A stretch of 64,000 bases of DNA from Candidatus Anammoxibacter sp. (lineage in GTDB: Bacteria > Planctomycetota > Brocadiia > Brocadiales > Anammoxibacteraceae). Below the pieces are notes generated by a model that saw only the letters and a list, made by a program, of their open reading frames with translations, made no database searches and was not told the origin of the DNA. A program made the translations under genes and the position numbers. Positions 36,385-45,459 of this stretch are shown here, one piece after another. How positions within the stretch are numbered: position 1 is the first letter of the stretch; every line of letters begins with the position of its first letter. The stretch is from the NCBI GenBank assembly GCA_021777055.1, contig JAIQZO010000024.1, positions 434,001-498,000 on the forward strand, written 5' to 3'.

Positions 36385-37755
36385 ATGATTATAAACTTAC
36401 CTTCAGAAAAATTAAAGATTGGGATGCTTGTTGATTTATCAGAGTGGTGGCTGTTAAACCCCTTCTGGAAGAATCAATTTATAATTAGTTCAGACAAACA
36501 AATAAAGAGAATAATAGACACTGGGATCAAAAAGGTAAAAGTAGATACCCATAAAAGCACTATTAAGATCGAAACCGTTAATAAAACAGATACAATACCT
36601 GCAACAAAAGAGGGTTCTAACATCCAACCAGATAGAGAGAAGAGTTTAATTAACACGTTTAAGGATATGGATCAAGAACCACCATCAGATGGGAAAAAGA
36701 GATTAATTAATACGTTTGAGGATATAGATCAAAAAGATGCCGCTGATGACAATATTAGTACCCAGGCAGAAGATGAATTAGAACCTGCAGAAGCAAAGCC
36801 GAACCACGTAAACACCTCTACAAACCATGAAAAGGATGTAAAGGTACATGTAAACAACACCAAAGTTAGTGAAGGTAAACTCACACCTGCAGATGCAAAG
36901 CCGAACCAGGTAACCACCTCTACTAACCATGAAAATGATGTAAAGGTAGAGGTAAACTACACCAACGTTAGTGAAGATGAAAATAAGGACAAGGTATCAC
37001 CATTTATCAATAGCCTTGTTGATACAGAAATTGCTCAAGCCCTAAACGATAAAAGCTTGTCGCCTGACAATAGGGCAAAAGTTGTTCACAAATACGCAAT
37101 ATCATTAATGGAAAACCTTTTACGCTCACCAACTGCAGAAGCTATAGGAGAATCTAAAAAGGGGATATCATCATTAGTGGATATTATCCTGGAAGAAGAT
37201 GGTACTGCCAAAAACCTTTTAAAGATAATTTCCCACGATCATTATACATATACACACTCAGTAAATGTTGGAGTGAAATCAGTGCTACTTGCAAAGAGAT
37301 TATATAAGAGCGCAGACAAAAAGCTGATGGATGAACTAGGGGCAGGATTCTTTCTGCACGATTTGGGTAAAGTAAAGATTAACTCTTCCATTATCAATAA
37401 ACAAGGGAAGCTTACTGATAATGAAATGGATATTATGAGAACTCACCCGGAAGAGGGATATAAGATCCTGAACAACGCAAAGTGTTTAACAACTGAAGCA
37501 TGGATTATTATTCTGCAGCACCATGAAAGGGACGATGGAAATGGTTATCCACACAAGTTATCCGGGGAGGATATACACCCATATGCACGTATCTGTGCAA
37601 TTGCGGACATATATGACGCTTTAACAGCAAAACGTTCGTACAAGAAGAAAAAAACGCCGGTTGAAGCCTTAAAAATAATGCACCAGGATATGGCAAATCA
37701 TTTTAACCGTGAACTACTTGAAAACTTTGTTGACCTCTTTAAACAGTTAAAATAA
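36385..37755 (+). CDS. HD-GYP domain protein with DUF3391-like N-terminus
   Basis: The 456-residue protein has an N-terminal DUF3391-like segment (LPSEKLKIGMLVDLSEWWL, about residues 4-60), a low-complexity linker with two sets of tandem repeats, and an HD-GYP domain from about residue 270: HTYTHSVN-type His, FFLHDLGKVKINSSI (HD), ILQHHERDDGNGYPHKLSGE (HH and GYP), IADIYDALTAKRSYKKKKTP. HD-GYP proteins typically hydrolyse cyclic di-GMP, and the metal-binding residues appear intact. It converges with hemA with only 20 bases between the stops. Confidence 0.9.
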   Translation: MIINLPSEKLKIGMLVDLSEWWLLNPFWKNQFIISSDKQIKRIIDTGIKKVKVDTHKSTIKIETVNKTDTIPATKEGSNIQPDREKSLINTFKDMDQEPPSDGKKRLINTFEDIDQKDAADDNISTQAEDELEPAEAKPNHVNTSTNHEKDVKVHVNNTKVSEGKLTPADAKPNQVTTSTNHENDVKVEVNYTNVSEDENKDKVSPFINSLVDTEIAQALNDKSLSPDNRAKVVHKYAISLMENLLRSPTAEAIGESKKGISSLVDIILEEDGTAKNLLKIISHDHYTYTHSVNVGVKSVLLAKRLYKSADKKLMDELGAGFFLHDLGKVKINSSIINKQGKLTDNEMDIMRTHPEEGYKILNNAKCLTTEAWIIILQHHERDDGNGYPHKLSGEDIHPYARICAIADIYDALTAKRSYKKKKTPVEALKIMHQDMANHFNRELLENFVDLFKQLK

Positions 37756-37775
37756 ACAATAGATCCCTGGCAATC

Positions 37776-39050
37776 TCACACCTCAACGCCTTTTATACCA
37801 AACAATTTCCTGATAACCTCAATATATTTATGACCACTACCATTCTTTGCTTCCTGTTTTCCAACTTTGGCAGGCTGATGAAGAATCTTGTTAATCGTCC
37901 TTTCCATTGCATAAACAACTTGATCCCAATCCTTTGGGTCAATATTCGTCAACTTCGGTTTTAACCGCAAAAGCTCCTCTTCTCCTATACAGTGGAAATG
38001 CCTTCTAAGCTGTGCAACCACAGGTGCAATTTTTATCTCTTCAAGCCAAGATATAAAACGATTAACCTCATTTTCGATTAGAACCTTACACTCTTCTATC
38101 TCATTCTCACGCTCTCCCACGTTCTTACTAACAACAGAATTGAGGTCATCAATGTTATAAAGATAAACATTACTCATTTTACCCACCGCAGGGTCAATAT
38201 CCCGTGGAACGGCAATATCAATAAGAAACATAGGGTTGCCTCTGCGGGCCTTAATCCCATCGACAATATTTTCTGGGCTAATAACGAAATGCGGTGCAGA
38301 AGTAGAACTTATGACAATATCAGCCTTTGGTAAATACTCGTTGAGCAAATCATATTTTATCGCTTTACCCCCGTACTCACTTGCTAACGCCTCAGCATTT
38401 TCGTAACTCCTGTTTGTAACCATAACGGCGTTTATACCCTCAGCACACAGGCTCTTTACTACCAGCTCACACATCTCTCCGGCACCTATAATAAAGACAA
38501 CCTTATCTGAGAATTCCTGAAAAATCCTCTTGGCAAACTCTACGGCAACAGAGCTAACAGATACCTTACCTTGACAAATCGTACTGTTTGTATGTATTGA
38601 TTTTGCAACCGCTAAAGATTGCTGAAAAAGCTGATTTAACACCTTATCTGTACACTCTTCCTCTTTGGCGGTGGTATAAGCTTCTTTTACTTGTGATATA
38701 ATCTGCGACTCACCTAACACCATTGAGTCCAGGCTGGAAGTCACTTGAAAGAGGTGGTTTACCGCATCCCCCCCACTATAATAATACCAATAATCAACAA
38801 ATGAAGATTTCTCTAAACCATGAAAGACAGCCAGAAAATCGTACACATCCTCATCTATTACACAGTTCTCAGGCTCTGCAACATAAATTTCTACCCGGTT
38901 ACAAGTTGAAAGGATAACAACCTCGGCAGAAGGAAATCTACGAGAAAACTGTGATAACGCAATAGGTACAGATGATTTGTTAAAGGCCAATTTTTCTCTT
39001 ATTTCAACAGGAGCAGATTTATGATTAAGCCCAACAACTAATAAATTCAT
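37776..39050 (-). CDS. hemA: Glutamyl-tRNA reductase
   Basis: The 424-residue enzyme reduces glutamyl-tRNA to glutamate-1-semialdehyde, the first committed step of C5 heme synthesis. Signatures: VVGLNHKSAPVEIREKLAF at the N-terminus, the catalytic Cys in VILSTCNRVEIYVA, LGESQIISQVKEAY, the NADPH fold VVFIIGAGEMCELVVKSL, and VISSTSAPHFVISPEN. The C-terminal helical dimerisation domain is complete. The cytochrome-assembly gene lies immediately upstream (62 bases) on the same strand, a common hemA-ccsA/hemX pairing. Confidence 0.96.
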   Translation of the reverse strand: MNLLVVGLNHKSAPVEIREKLAFNKSSVPIALSQFSRRFPSAEVVILSTCNRVEIYVAEPENCVIDEDVYDFLAVFHGLEKSSFVDYWYYYSGGDAVNHLFQVTSSLDSMVLGESQIISQVKEAYTTAKEEECTDKVLNQLFQQSLAVAKSIHTNSTICQGKVSVSSVAVEFAKRIFQEFSDKVVFIIGAGEMCELVVKSLCAEGINAVMVTNRSYENAEALASEYGGKAIKYDLLNEYLPKADIVISSTSAPHFVISPENIVDGIKARRGNPMFLIDIAVPRDIDPAVGKMSNVYLYNIDDLNSVVSKNVGERENEIEECKVLIENEVNRFISWLEEIKIAPVVAQLRRHFHCIGEEELLRLKPKLTNIDPKDWDQVVYAMERTINKILHQPAKVGKQEAKNGSGHKYIEVIRKLFGIKGVEV

Positions 39051-39112
39051 AATAATTCAACCAAAAAATTGTACAAAACACTATTCGTTATACTTAACGA
39101 TGATATAAATCT

Positions 39113-39997
39113 TTAGTTTATCTCCTCGTTAAGTATAATAACCTCTTCCATCTGCCCATTAGATGCTTTATCTCTAAATCCATGTGTCGCGCCAAAAAAG
39201 AACGTACCTATAAACGTAAAAAGGATAAGGCAAAAACCTACAATAGTCAGAACCGCAATCTTTGTACCGTGAAAAGAGGCGATCATCCTGAGATGGAGCA
39301 ACGCCGCATAAACCAACCAGGCGGCTATTCCAAGCATCACTTTGTGGTCCAATAACCAATTGCTACCTAAAATATTTGAAAAACGTATCCATACAAAACC
39401 AAGCACCAACCCCAAGGTTATAAGAGGAAAACCAAAGGTAAGGGTCCTCCATATAAGGCTATCAAGGCCCTCAAGTGAAGGTAGACGCGTTAACAACGTC
39501 CCGGTAAAGTTAGTCCTCAACTGTCGCTGAACAGTTATATACATTATGCTTGCTATAAAAGCAATACCAAAAGACGCATATCCCAGAAATGTTGGAATAA
39601 TGTGAGCAACAAGCCAAAATTTCTGTAAATCCCCTGACAATGCCAGATCATTACCAATAAAGAGGATGGAACAGATCGAAAATATGGTAACAAATGGCAT
39701 TAGAAATGCCAGCACAGCTTTTAATTTGTACAGAAAATCAACAACAACAAAAATTAATATTATACACCATATCAAAAATATTACCGATTCAAAGATATTA
39801 GTAACAGGTAACCCCTTATCTTTGATACAGAAAAATATCAAATAAAATGTATGAATTATAAAACCTGTAAACATAAAGCGGTTTGTCGCAAGCAAGCCAA
39901 ATCGTTTAGGTTTTATTAGAGCTCCAACAGACCACACTGAGCTTAAAAAATAGAAAACTATAGTTGTTATAAATATGCAATAATGAGCTATTGACAT
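39113..39997 (-). CDS. CcsA/HemX-like cytochrome c assembly membrane protein
   Basis: From the ATG at 39997 the product has 294 residues with about eight membrane spans. Features of the CcsA/HemX family: ITTIVFYFLSSVWSVGALI, the conserved KFWLVAHIIPTFLGYASFGI with a His in the span, and LLDHKVMLGIAAWLVYAALL with a second His. A TTG four codons upstream is less likely because it lacks a ribosome binding site. It is associated with hemA. Family members handle heme at the membrane for c-type cytochrome maturation or modulate HemA. Which applies here is not decidable. Confidence 0.88.
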   Translation of the reverse strand: MSIAHYCIFITTIVFYFLSSVWSVGALIKPKRFGLLATNRFMFTGFIIHTFYLIFFCIKDKGLPVTNIFESVIFLIWCIILIFVVVDFLYKLKAVLAFLMPFVTIFSICSILFIGNDLALSGDLQKFWLVAHIIPTFLGYASFGIAFIASIMYITVQRQLRTNFTGTLLTRLPSLEGLDSLIWRTLTFGFPLITLGLVLGFVWIRFSNILGSNWLLDHKVMLGIAAWLVYAALLHLRMIASFHGTKIAVLTIVGFCLILFTFIGTFFFGATHGFRDKASNGQMEEVIILNEEIN

Positions 39998-40009
39998 GAT
40001 TAATTCCAA

Positions 40010-40450
40010 TTCATACTAAGACATCACAGGAAATACTAAATATACTTCCATTTCCGTTCTTCACACTACCTGCTTTTTATTTGGTTGCTGCATCGCCTCT
40101 TTGTGTTATAATTAAATAAGGCCAAAACAAAAGATTAACTAATTACCAAATAAAAACAATTTAACAAATAATGTAAAATTTGCAAGCAAACAATTAGAGA
40201 ACAGAAACTATTATAAAAAAATTGAACCTTAAAAGTCCAATTTATCCTCAACTAAGTCATAATTGATACATTTTGTGATTCAGGCCTTGGCTAGGTTTGG
40301 AAGCGAGGACTAACCGGTTCTGTAAGCTAACCCTAGCTTCATAAAGCAAGGCTCTGTCGAGGATATAACCGTTTAGCACGTAATATAATGAGAATACACG
40401 AGACAAAGTTCAGAATAAAGATTGTAATCATTTTACCATATTAATAATCG
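40010..40450. other. Intergenic region with possible structured RNA
   Basis: About 440 AT-rich bases between divergent genes. At 40284-40352 GCCTTG pairs with CAAGGC and, inside it, GCTAGG pairs with CCTAGC, with an ACCGGT palindrome in the loop. This two-step stem is more G/C-rich than its surroundings and could be a small structured RNA or leader of the PDZ lipoprotein gene. No known riboswitch motif was recognised. The rest is featureless. Confidence 0.2.
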
Positions 40451-40581
40451 TGCGATTTAGTATGTACGTTCTGAATAGTATTTTCCCTTATTCCGTCGCC
40501 AGGACTTTGTATTCCGTAAAAACTACAAAACCACAAGTAAACACAAGTTTTTATAAAACAATACTAATAAAGGGCTTACCC

Positions 40582-41127
40582 ATGAAGAGATCAAATCTAC
40601 TTACATCTTTCACCATAACATTATTATTCGTCTTAATAGGAATCGCTGGGTGTTCCTCATATGGTACAAAAAACAATAGCGGTATTATAATAGGTAAAGC
40701 AAACAAGGTAAACGGGATTTTTATTCATGAAGTAGCAAATGGAGGTCCTGCAGAGGAAGCAGGAATAAAGACCGGAGATATAATTGTCTCATATGATGGA
40801 AATGAGATCACTGACATGGAAAAGTTAGAAGATAGGATAGAAGATGTTACACCGGGTGAAAAAGTAGTCCTGGAAGTCATGCGTGGAGGGTCCCTTTTCA
40901 ATGTGGGGGTGACATTTAAAAAGAAGGGTTGGAAGATTTTGAATGTCGACACGACAGATGAATTCCCAAACTATTCGATAAATGTAGTTAAAAACTTTCT
41001 TTGGATTGGGGCTTATCCTTTTGTCGTGGAACTAACACTGGAAGAGATGACATTCTCCCAATATAGAGTATTTGATCAAGACCGTATCCCTACCCCACCT
41101 ACATTTTTCTCTATAACCCTACCTTAA
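40582..41127 (+). CDS. PDZ-domain lipoprotein
   Basis: The ATG at 40582 (AAAGGG upstream) gives a 181-residue protein with a lipoprotein signal (LLFVLIGIAGCSSYG, Cys at about residue 24) and a PDZ domain (IHEVANGGPAEEAGIKTGDI, VSYDGNEITDMEKLEDRIED, PGEKVVLEVMRGG). A further 44 codons of open frame upstream lack signal features. PDZ domains of this type bind C-terminal or exposed peptides, often with protease partners, but no protease domain is present. The last 40 residues (NVVKNFLWIGAYPFVVELTL) are unusual and unexplained. Confidence 0.85.
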   Translation: MKRSNLLTSFTITLLFVLIGIAGCSSYGTKNNSGIIIGKANKVNGIFIHEVANGGPAEEAGIKTGDIIVSYDGNEITDMEKLEDRIEDVTPGEKVVLEVMRGGSLFNVGVTFKKKGWKILNVDTTDEFPNYSINVVKNFLWIGAYPFVVELTLEEMTFSQYRVFDQDRIPTPPTFFSITLP

Positions 41128-41274
41128 TGGTGGTTAACCCAAATTATTTACGATAGATCTTACCCTATAACAAATTGTAAAAAAAACTTTTCAATCTACG
41201 TACTTAACATATTTGCACCATGGTTGTAGTACGTAATCAGTTATCGATTATCCTGTATCCCACATCTATCTAGT

Positions 41275-41301
41275 ATTTTTGTTACGGCTTCGCCGCGCTA
41301 G
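41275..41301 (-). repeat. Short GC-rich palindromic repeat, copy 1 (reverse orientation)
   Basis: Read on the minus strand this contains AGCGCGGCGAAGCCGTAACA, matching copies at 46472-46500, 62615-62642 and 63432-63458. The core GCGGCGAAGCCG-type palindrome can form a small hairpin. It lies just upstream of the GIY-YIG gene. Confidence 0.6.
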
Positions 41302-41316
41302 GGCTAGGGTAATGCA

Positions 41317-41838
41317 ATGCAAAAAGGAATTTACTGTCTAATTATTTACTTACGTAAAGGTGAAAACATAAAAATAGGAAAATTGGGAGAATTTTTTTTC
41401 CGCAAAGGGTATTATATCTATACGGGGTCATCGCAAAACGGCTTGCAAAAACGACTTGTGAGGCATTTATCGCAAGAAAAAAAGATGCACTGGCATATCG
41501 ATTATCTCCTCAAATCTGCCAGTATTAAAGAAATAAGAGTAATTGAATCATCAAAAGCGGATGAATGCAATCTATCAGATGAGATTAGCTTGTTGTCCGG
41601 TGCAGATATTTTAGCAAACAGGTTTGGTGCATCTGACTGTAATTGTAAAACCCATCTTTACTTTTTCACTAAAAAGCCACAATTAGTCCACCCCAACCAA
41701 ACGTCTAACATTTCCATATTAAAAAAGATGGAGACTCATTACAAATGTAAACAGGCGATCGGCAAATGTTTAAACTATATAGATAAATCGCTAATAATCA
41801 AAGAAAATAATGATAAAAATTACCCCTGCCGCAATTAA
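41317..41838 (+). CDS. DUF123 GIY-YIG family nuclease-like protein
   Basis: The 173-residue protein carries the DUF123/GIY-YIG fold: GIYCLIIYLRKGENIKIGKL, FRKGYYIYTGSSQNGLQKRL (the YIYTG corresponds to YIG) and HWHIDYLLKSASIKEIRVIE, then a Cys/His-containing segment (GASDCNCKTHLYFF). Such proteins are often linked to endonuclease III-like repair, but the activity of DUF123 proteins is not settled. The C-terminal 50 residues are extra and Cys-poor. It overlaps the next gene by 29 bases, implying coupled translation. Confidence 0.88.
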   Translation: MQKGIYCLIIYLRKGENIKIGKLGEFFFRKGYYIYTGSSQNGLQKRLVRHLSQEKKMHWHIDYLLKSASIKEIRVIESSKADECNLSDEISLLSGADILANRFGASDCNCKTHLYFFTKKPQLVHPNQTSNISILKKMETHYKCKQAIGKCLNYIDKSLIIKENNDKNYPCRN

Positions 41839-42118
41839 AAAGATTCATCGTCTTTCTAATAACAGCAAAGATACTGATTTTACACTCAGGCTAGCCATAG
41901 ATAGTAACAGCTGGTGCGGCAACCAGATTAAGCTTTTATGCAACCCATCTGTTACTAAATTTGACAAAGAATTTATCGTTAACGGTATAAAGTTTGTTAT
42001 TAACAGAAAATACTACTCAAATCTAAAATACATTACCATTGATTATAGTGACGACTTTTTAAAGTCAGGTTTTAAAATAACCTGTCAAAATGAAAGAGAT
42101 AATTGTAATTGTCACTAA
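41810..42118 (+). CDS. HesB/IscA-like protein with altered cysteines
   Basis: The 102-residue product resembles the HesB/IscA fold: MIKITPAAIKKIHRL at the start, FTLRLAIDSNSWCGNQIKLL where the first conserved Cys region occurs, and DDFLKSGFKITC followed by NCNCH near the C-terminus in place of CGCG. HesB/IscA proteins carry iron or Fe-S clusters to targets. The non-canonical spacing makes the chemistry uncertain. Its ATG lies inside the upstream GIY-YIG gene, so the two are probably co-translated. Confidence 0.65.
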   Translation: MIKITPAAIKKIHRLSNNSKDTDFTLRLAIDSNSWCGNQIKLLCNPSVTKFDKEFIVNGIKFVINRKYYSNLKYITIDYSDDFLKSGFKITCQNERDNCNCH

Positions 42119-42340
42119 CGGTGCCATAACAGACATATTGGCATGTCAAATTAGATATATGAACTACGTTTAACCGACGCCTGATTCATGCTTTAAGTCC
42201 TTACGTGTTCCATGTATTTAATTGCCGGGCTAACCAAAAAAAGTATTGCCGCTTCTTATTTTAAGTAAGAAGATAAACTTAGGATCTAGGCATACAACCA
42301 TTTAAAAACCTCAATCGCTTATCTGCTTGCTTAAGATAAC

Positions 42341-42631
42341 TTATTTATTTTCACAAATAAAATCATTTAGCTTGGCAAAATCATTTAAATCGCCCGTAGA
42401 GACCTTATAAACATGAGGCCTACTCAGAGTGCCCCCTTTCCCCATCTCAGCAATACGGTTGCATTTAGGACATCTTCTGTTAAAGGGCCCACTACTGTTA
42501 AACATTTTGTTACACATTAAACATGAACGCCTCTTTCTCGTATCATCACCAAACATGGCCAATCGGTTACTTGCCATCTTAGTGGTCCTCTTTTTTTCAT
42601 TTTTGGATATCGCCTTTCTTTTAACATCCAT
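42341..42631 (-). CDS. Small zinc-ribbon protein of unknown function
   Basis: The 96-residue basic protein has a four-Cys ribbon CLMCNKMFNSSGPFNRRCPKCN (residues about 37-58, CxxC...CxxC) and a strong AGGAGG before the ATG. The basic N-terminus (MDVKRKAISKNEKKRTTK) suggests a nucleic-acid role. No named family is claimed. It stands alone between convergent neighbours. Confidence 0.75.
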   Translation of the reverse strand: MDVKRKAISKNEKKRTTKMASNRLAMFGDDTRKRRSCLMCNKMFNSSGPFNRRCPKCNRIAEMGKGGTLSRPHVYKVSTGDLNDFAKLNDFICENK

Positions 42632-42861
42632 GGTATGCCTCCTAACTTCTTAGAATACATTTGTTTAACAAATTAGTATTGTGTTATAAACCGCTATTTT
42701 GCAACGATATTTTATTGACCTACCCATATATAATAATAGTACCTCACATATTTTTAAGAGTCAAATCACTCACCAAAAAGAAGAAAGCAGTATTAACCAT
42801 AAATATTTTCAAGAAACCTAAAAGTTTAGCTTGTATGTTTTGTAAAAAATAGTTTAAAATT

Positions 42862-42943
42862 ACCAGTTAACTTCTCGTTTTGCTTAAAATAACAGAGTAC
42901 CATACCATTAACTTCTCGTTTTACTTAAAAAACAGAGTATCAT
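42862..42943. repeat. Two tandem copies of about 41 bp just upstream of the UXS-like gene
   Basis: Copy 1 (42862-42903) and copy 2 (42904-42943) share AACTTCTCGTTTT...CTTAAAA..AACAGAGTA.CAT with few differences. The second copy ends three bases before the ATG of the next gene, which has no clear ribosome binding site. The repeats may carry promoter or translation signals. Confidence 0.75.
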
Positions 42944-42946
42944 ATT

Positions 42947-43882
42947 ATGAAAATAGTTATAACCGGAGGAGCAGGATTTCTAGGTTCACACCTTTGTGAT
43001 CTATTACTTGAAAATGATCACCATGTGACATGTATAGATAACTTAATTACCGGGAGCGTCAATAATATCGCCCATTTGATCAACAACAGCAATTTTAAAT
43101 TTATCAAGCATAATGTTAGTGAATACATATATTTGTCTGAAGATGTTGACGCCGTACTACATTTTGCATCGCCTGCAAGCCCAGAGGATTATTTAAACTA
43201 CCCCATCCAGACCTTAAAAGTAGGCTCTCTGGGTACACTAAACTCCTTGGGATTGGCAAAAAAGAAGAATGCTAGATTTTTATTAGCATCAACATCAGAA
43301 GTTTATGGAGATCCAAAGATTAGCCCACAAAAAGAGGATTACTGGGGACATGTAAACCCTGTTGGCCCGAGAGGTGTATATGATGAAGCAAAGAGGTTTG
43401 CAGAAGCAATGACAATGGCTTATTACAGATACCATAATGTGAATACAAAAATCGTAAGGATATTTAACACCTATGGTACACGAATGCGTATTAATGACGG
43501 TCGTGCCGTGCCGAATTTTCTGTCACAAGCAATAAGAAACGATGACATAACTGTTTATGGTACGGGAAATCAGACCAGGAGCTTCTGTTACGTTAGTGAC
43601 CTTATTGCAGGTATTTACAAATTACTTAACTCAGACATTAACGAACCAGTAAACATAGGTAATCCGGTTGAATTTACGATCATTGATCTGGCAAAGGAGA
43701 TAATTCGTTTAACTGGTAGCAAAAGCAAGATAGTATATAAAGATTTACCTACAGATGATCCGCAAGTAAGAAAACCTGACATCACAAAAGCAGAAAATTG
43801 CTTAAACTGGGAACCAAAAGTCAATATATCTGACGGATTGAAAAAAACACTTGAGTACTTTAGAAAAAATATTAAAAATTGA
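42947..43882 (+). CDS. UDP-glucuronate decarboxylase-like NAD-dependent epimerase/dehydratase
   Basis: This 311-residue SDR enzyme has the NAD motif [16 protein letters not shown], the serine region [20 protein letters not shown], the catalytic YxxxK in [20 protein letters not shown], and [19 protein letters not shown]. These are typical of UXS-type enzymes making UDP-xylose from UDP-glucuronate, but closely related nucleotide-sugar dehydratases cannot be excluded. It is followed by phosphomannomutase, fitting a sugar-nucleotide or surface-glycan role. Confidence 0.88.
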   Translation: MKIVITGGAGFLGSHLCDLLLENDHHVTCIDNLITGSVNNIAHLINNSNFKFIKHNVSEYIYLSEDVDAVLHFASPASPEDYLNYPIQTLKVGSLGTLNSLGLAKKKNARFLLASTSEVYGDPKISPQKEDYWGHVNPVGPRGVYDEAKRFAEAMTMAYYRYHNVNTKIVRIFNTYGTRMRINDGRAVPNFLSQAIRNDDITVYGTGNQTRSFCYVSDLIAGIYKLLNSDINEPVNIGNPVEFTIIDLAKEIIRLTGSKSKIVYKDLPTDDPQVRKPDITKAENCLNWEPKVNISDGLKKTLEYFRKNIKN

Positions 43883-43939
43883 TAAGTAAAAGGGAAATAA
43901 AGAAATTTCCCCTTCACTTATATCGGGAAGAGAAATAAG

Positions 43940-45445
43940 GTGGAGAACAACTCAACAAAGAATCGCATATGCCCTGGAACAAATTACAGCATTAATCTTG
44001 CTGTTTGCAAAGGAAGACAAAGGGTCAACCATCCGAAATGTTCAATATGTCAGCACAGTGGAAACAACAAAAACAGTTCAAACAGCACTGAAACAAGCAT
44101 CAACATGGACATTTTCAAGAGCTATGATATTCGCGGCATTTTTCCCAATGAAATCAACGAATACATAACACAAAGAATCGGAACTGCATTTGCGAAATTT
44201 CTGACAGATAATAACCATAATGCAAAAAACATTGTTGTTGGAAGGGATATGCGTTCATCATCGCGTTCTCTAGCAAACGCACTTATTGACGGCATTAAAT
44301 CATTAGGGTTAAATGTAATTGATGTTGGATTGGTCTCTACTGAAATGACATACTTTGCTGTAGGTTTTTACAACTTTGATGCTAGTATTATGGTAACCGC
44401 CTCACATAATCCGGCAAAATACAACGGATTTAAGCTTTGCAGAGAAAAAGCAATTCCTATTGACGCAGAGACAGGATTATCTGATATTGCACAAATAACA
44501 ACCAGGGTATTACCTGGCATGACAGGCCAAACAGGCAGAGTTACATCAAAAGATATCTATATCGATTATAAAAAATTTGTCCTGAGTTTTTTAAACAAAC
44601 AGTTAAAGCCGTTGAAAATAGTAGTGGATGCAGGAAACGGCATGGCGGGAAAGGTAATCGCCTCTATCTTTAATAGTATTCCATGTGAAATAATACCGCT
44701 CTATTTTGAGTTGGATGGTTCGTTCCCAAACCATGACGCAAATCCTCTTGATCATAGAACGCTTGTTGACCTGCGGAAAACTGTAATAAAGAAGAGGGCC
44801 GATTTTGGTGTAGCATTTGACGGCGATGCCGACAGGTGCGTCTTCATAGATGAGACAGGAAATATTGTAACTTCCGACATCACAACCATAATTATTGCCA
44901 AGAAATTCCTCATGAACAGTAAAGAGGAAAAAGTAATTTACGATCTAAGATTAAGCAAAGCCGTTGCGGAAGAGATTAATGCCAGCGGTGGTATACCAAT
45001 TAGAGAAAAGGTTGGCCATTCGCACATCAAAGCAAGAATGAGAGCGGAAAATGCAATATTTGCCGGAGAGTTATCAGGGCATTTTTACTATAAGGATAAC
45101 TTTTTTGCAGATTCCGCAATGATTACATTGATAAATATGATAAACATATTAAGCACCGCAAACCAACCGATGTCAAGACTTGTCGCCCCTTTTAAGAAAT
45201 ATGTCGCAAGCGGTGAAATAAACTTTGAGGTTGACAATAAAGATGACAAAATAAGACAGCTGGCAGAAGGTTTTCCAAATGGTCAAATTGACTATTTAGA
45301 CGGTATCACCGTTCAACACAGTGACTGGTGGTTTAATGTTAGAAAATCAAATACCGAACCCTTACTCAGACTAAACCTGGAAGCAAAGACAAAAAACGTA
45401 TTTGACTCTGGGATAAAAGCCGTTACAGATATCATAAAAATGTAA
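43940..45445 (+). CDS. Phosphomannomutase/phosphoglucomutase with N-terminal Cys extension
   Basis: The 501-residue protein starts at a GTG. An N-terminal extension of about 55 residues holds four Cys (ICPGTNYSINLAVCKG, HPKCSICQHS) resembling a small zinc ribbon. The mutase follows: DIFKSYDIRGIFPNEINE, the phosphoserine loop MVTASHNPAKYNG, the metal loop AFDGDADRCVFID, GELSGHFYYKD and the phosphate-binding RKSNTEPLLRLNLEA. It interconverts hexose 1- and 6-phosphates for nucleotide-sugar synthesis. An internal ATG at codon 56 would remove the Cys part, so the long start is not certain. Confidence 0.92.
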   Translation: MENNSTKNRICPGTNYSINLAVCKGRQRVNHPKCSICQHSGNNKNSSNSTETSINMDIFKSYDIRGIFPNEINEYITQRIGTAFAKFLTDNNHNAKNIVVGRDMRSSSRSLANALIDGIKSLGLNVIDVGLVSTEMTYFAVGFYNFDASIMVTASHNPAKYNGFKLCREKAIPIDAETGLSDIAQITTRVLPGMTGQTGRVTSKDIYIDYKKFVLSFLNKQLKPLKIVVDAGNGMAGKVIASIFNSIPCEIIPLYFELDGSFPNHDANPLDHRTLVDLRKTVIKKRADFGVAFDGDADRCVFIDETGNIVTSDITTIIIAKKFLMNSKEEKVIYDLRLSKAVAEEINASGGIPIREKVGHSHIKARMRAENAIFAGELSGHFYYKDNFFADSAMITLINMINILSTANQPMSRLVAPFKKYVASGEINFEVDNKDDKIRQLAEGFPNGQIDYLDGITVQHSDWWFNVRKSNTEPLLRLNLEAKTKNVFDSGIKAVTDIIKM

Positions 45446-45459
45446 TATAAGTCAGGCCA

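Noticed and set aside
36784-36980. Regular repeats considered as CRISPR
   Set aside because: They are in-frame coding duplications with no spacers of constant size.
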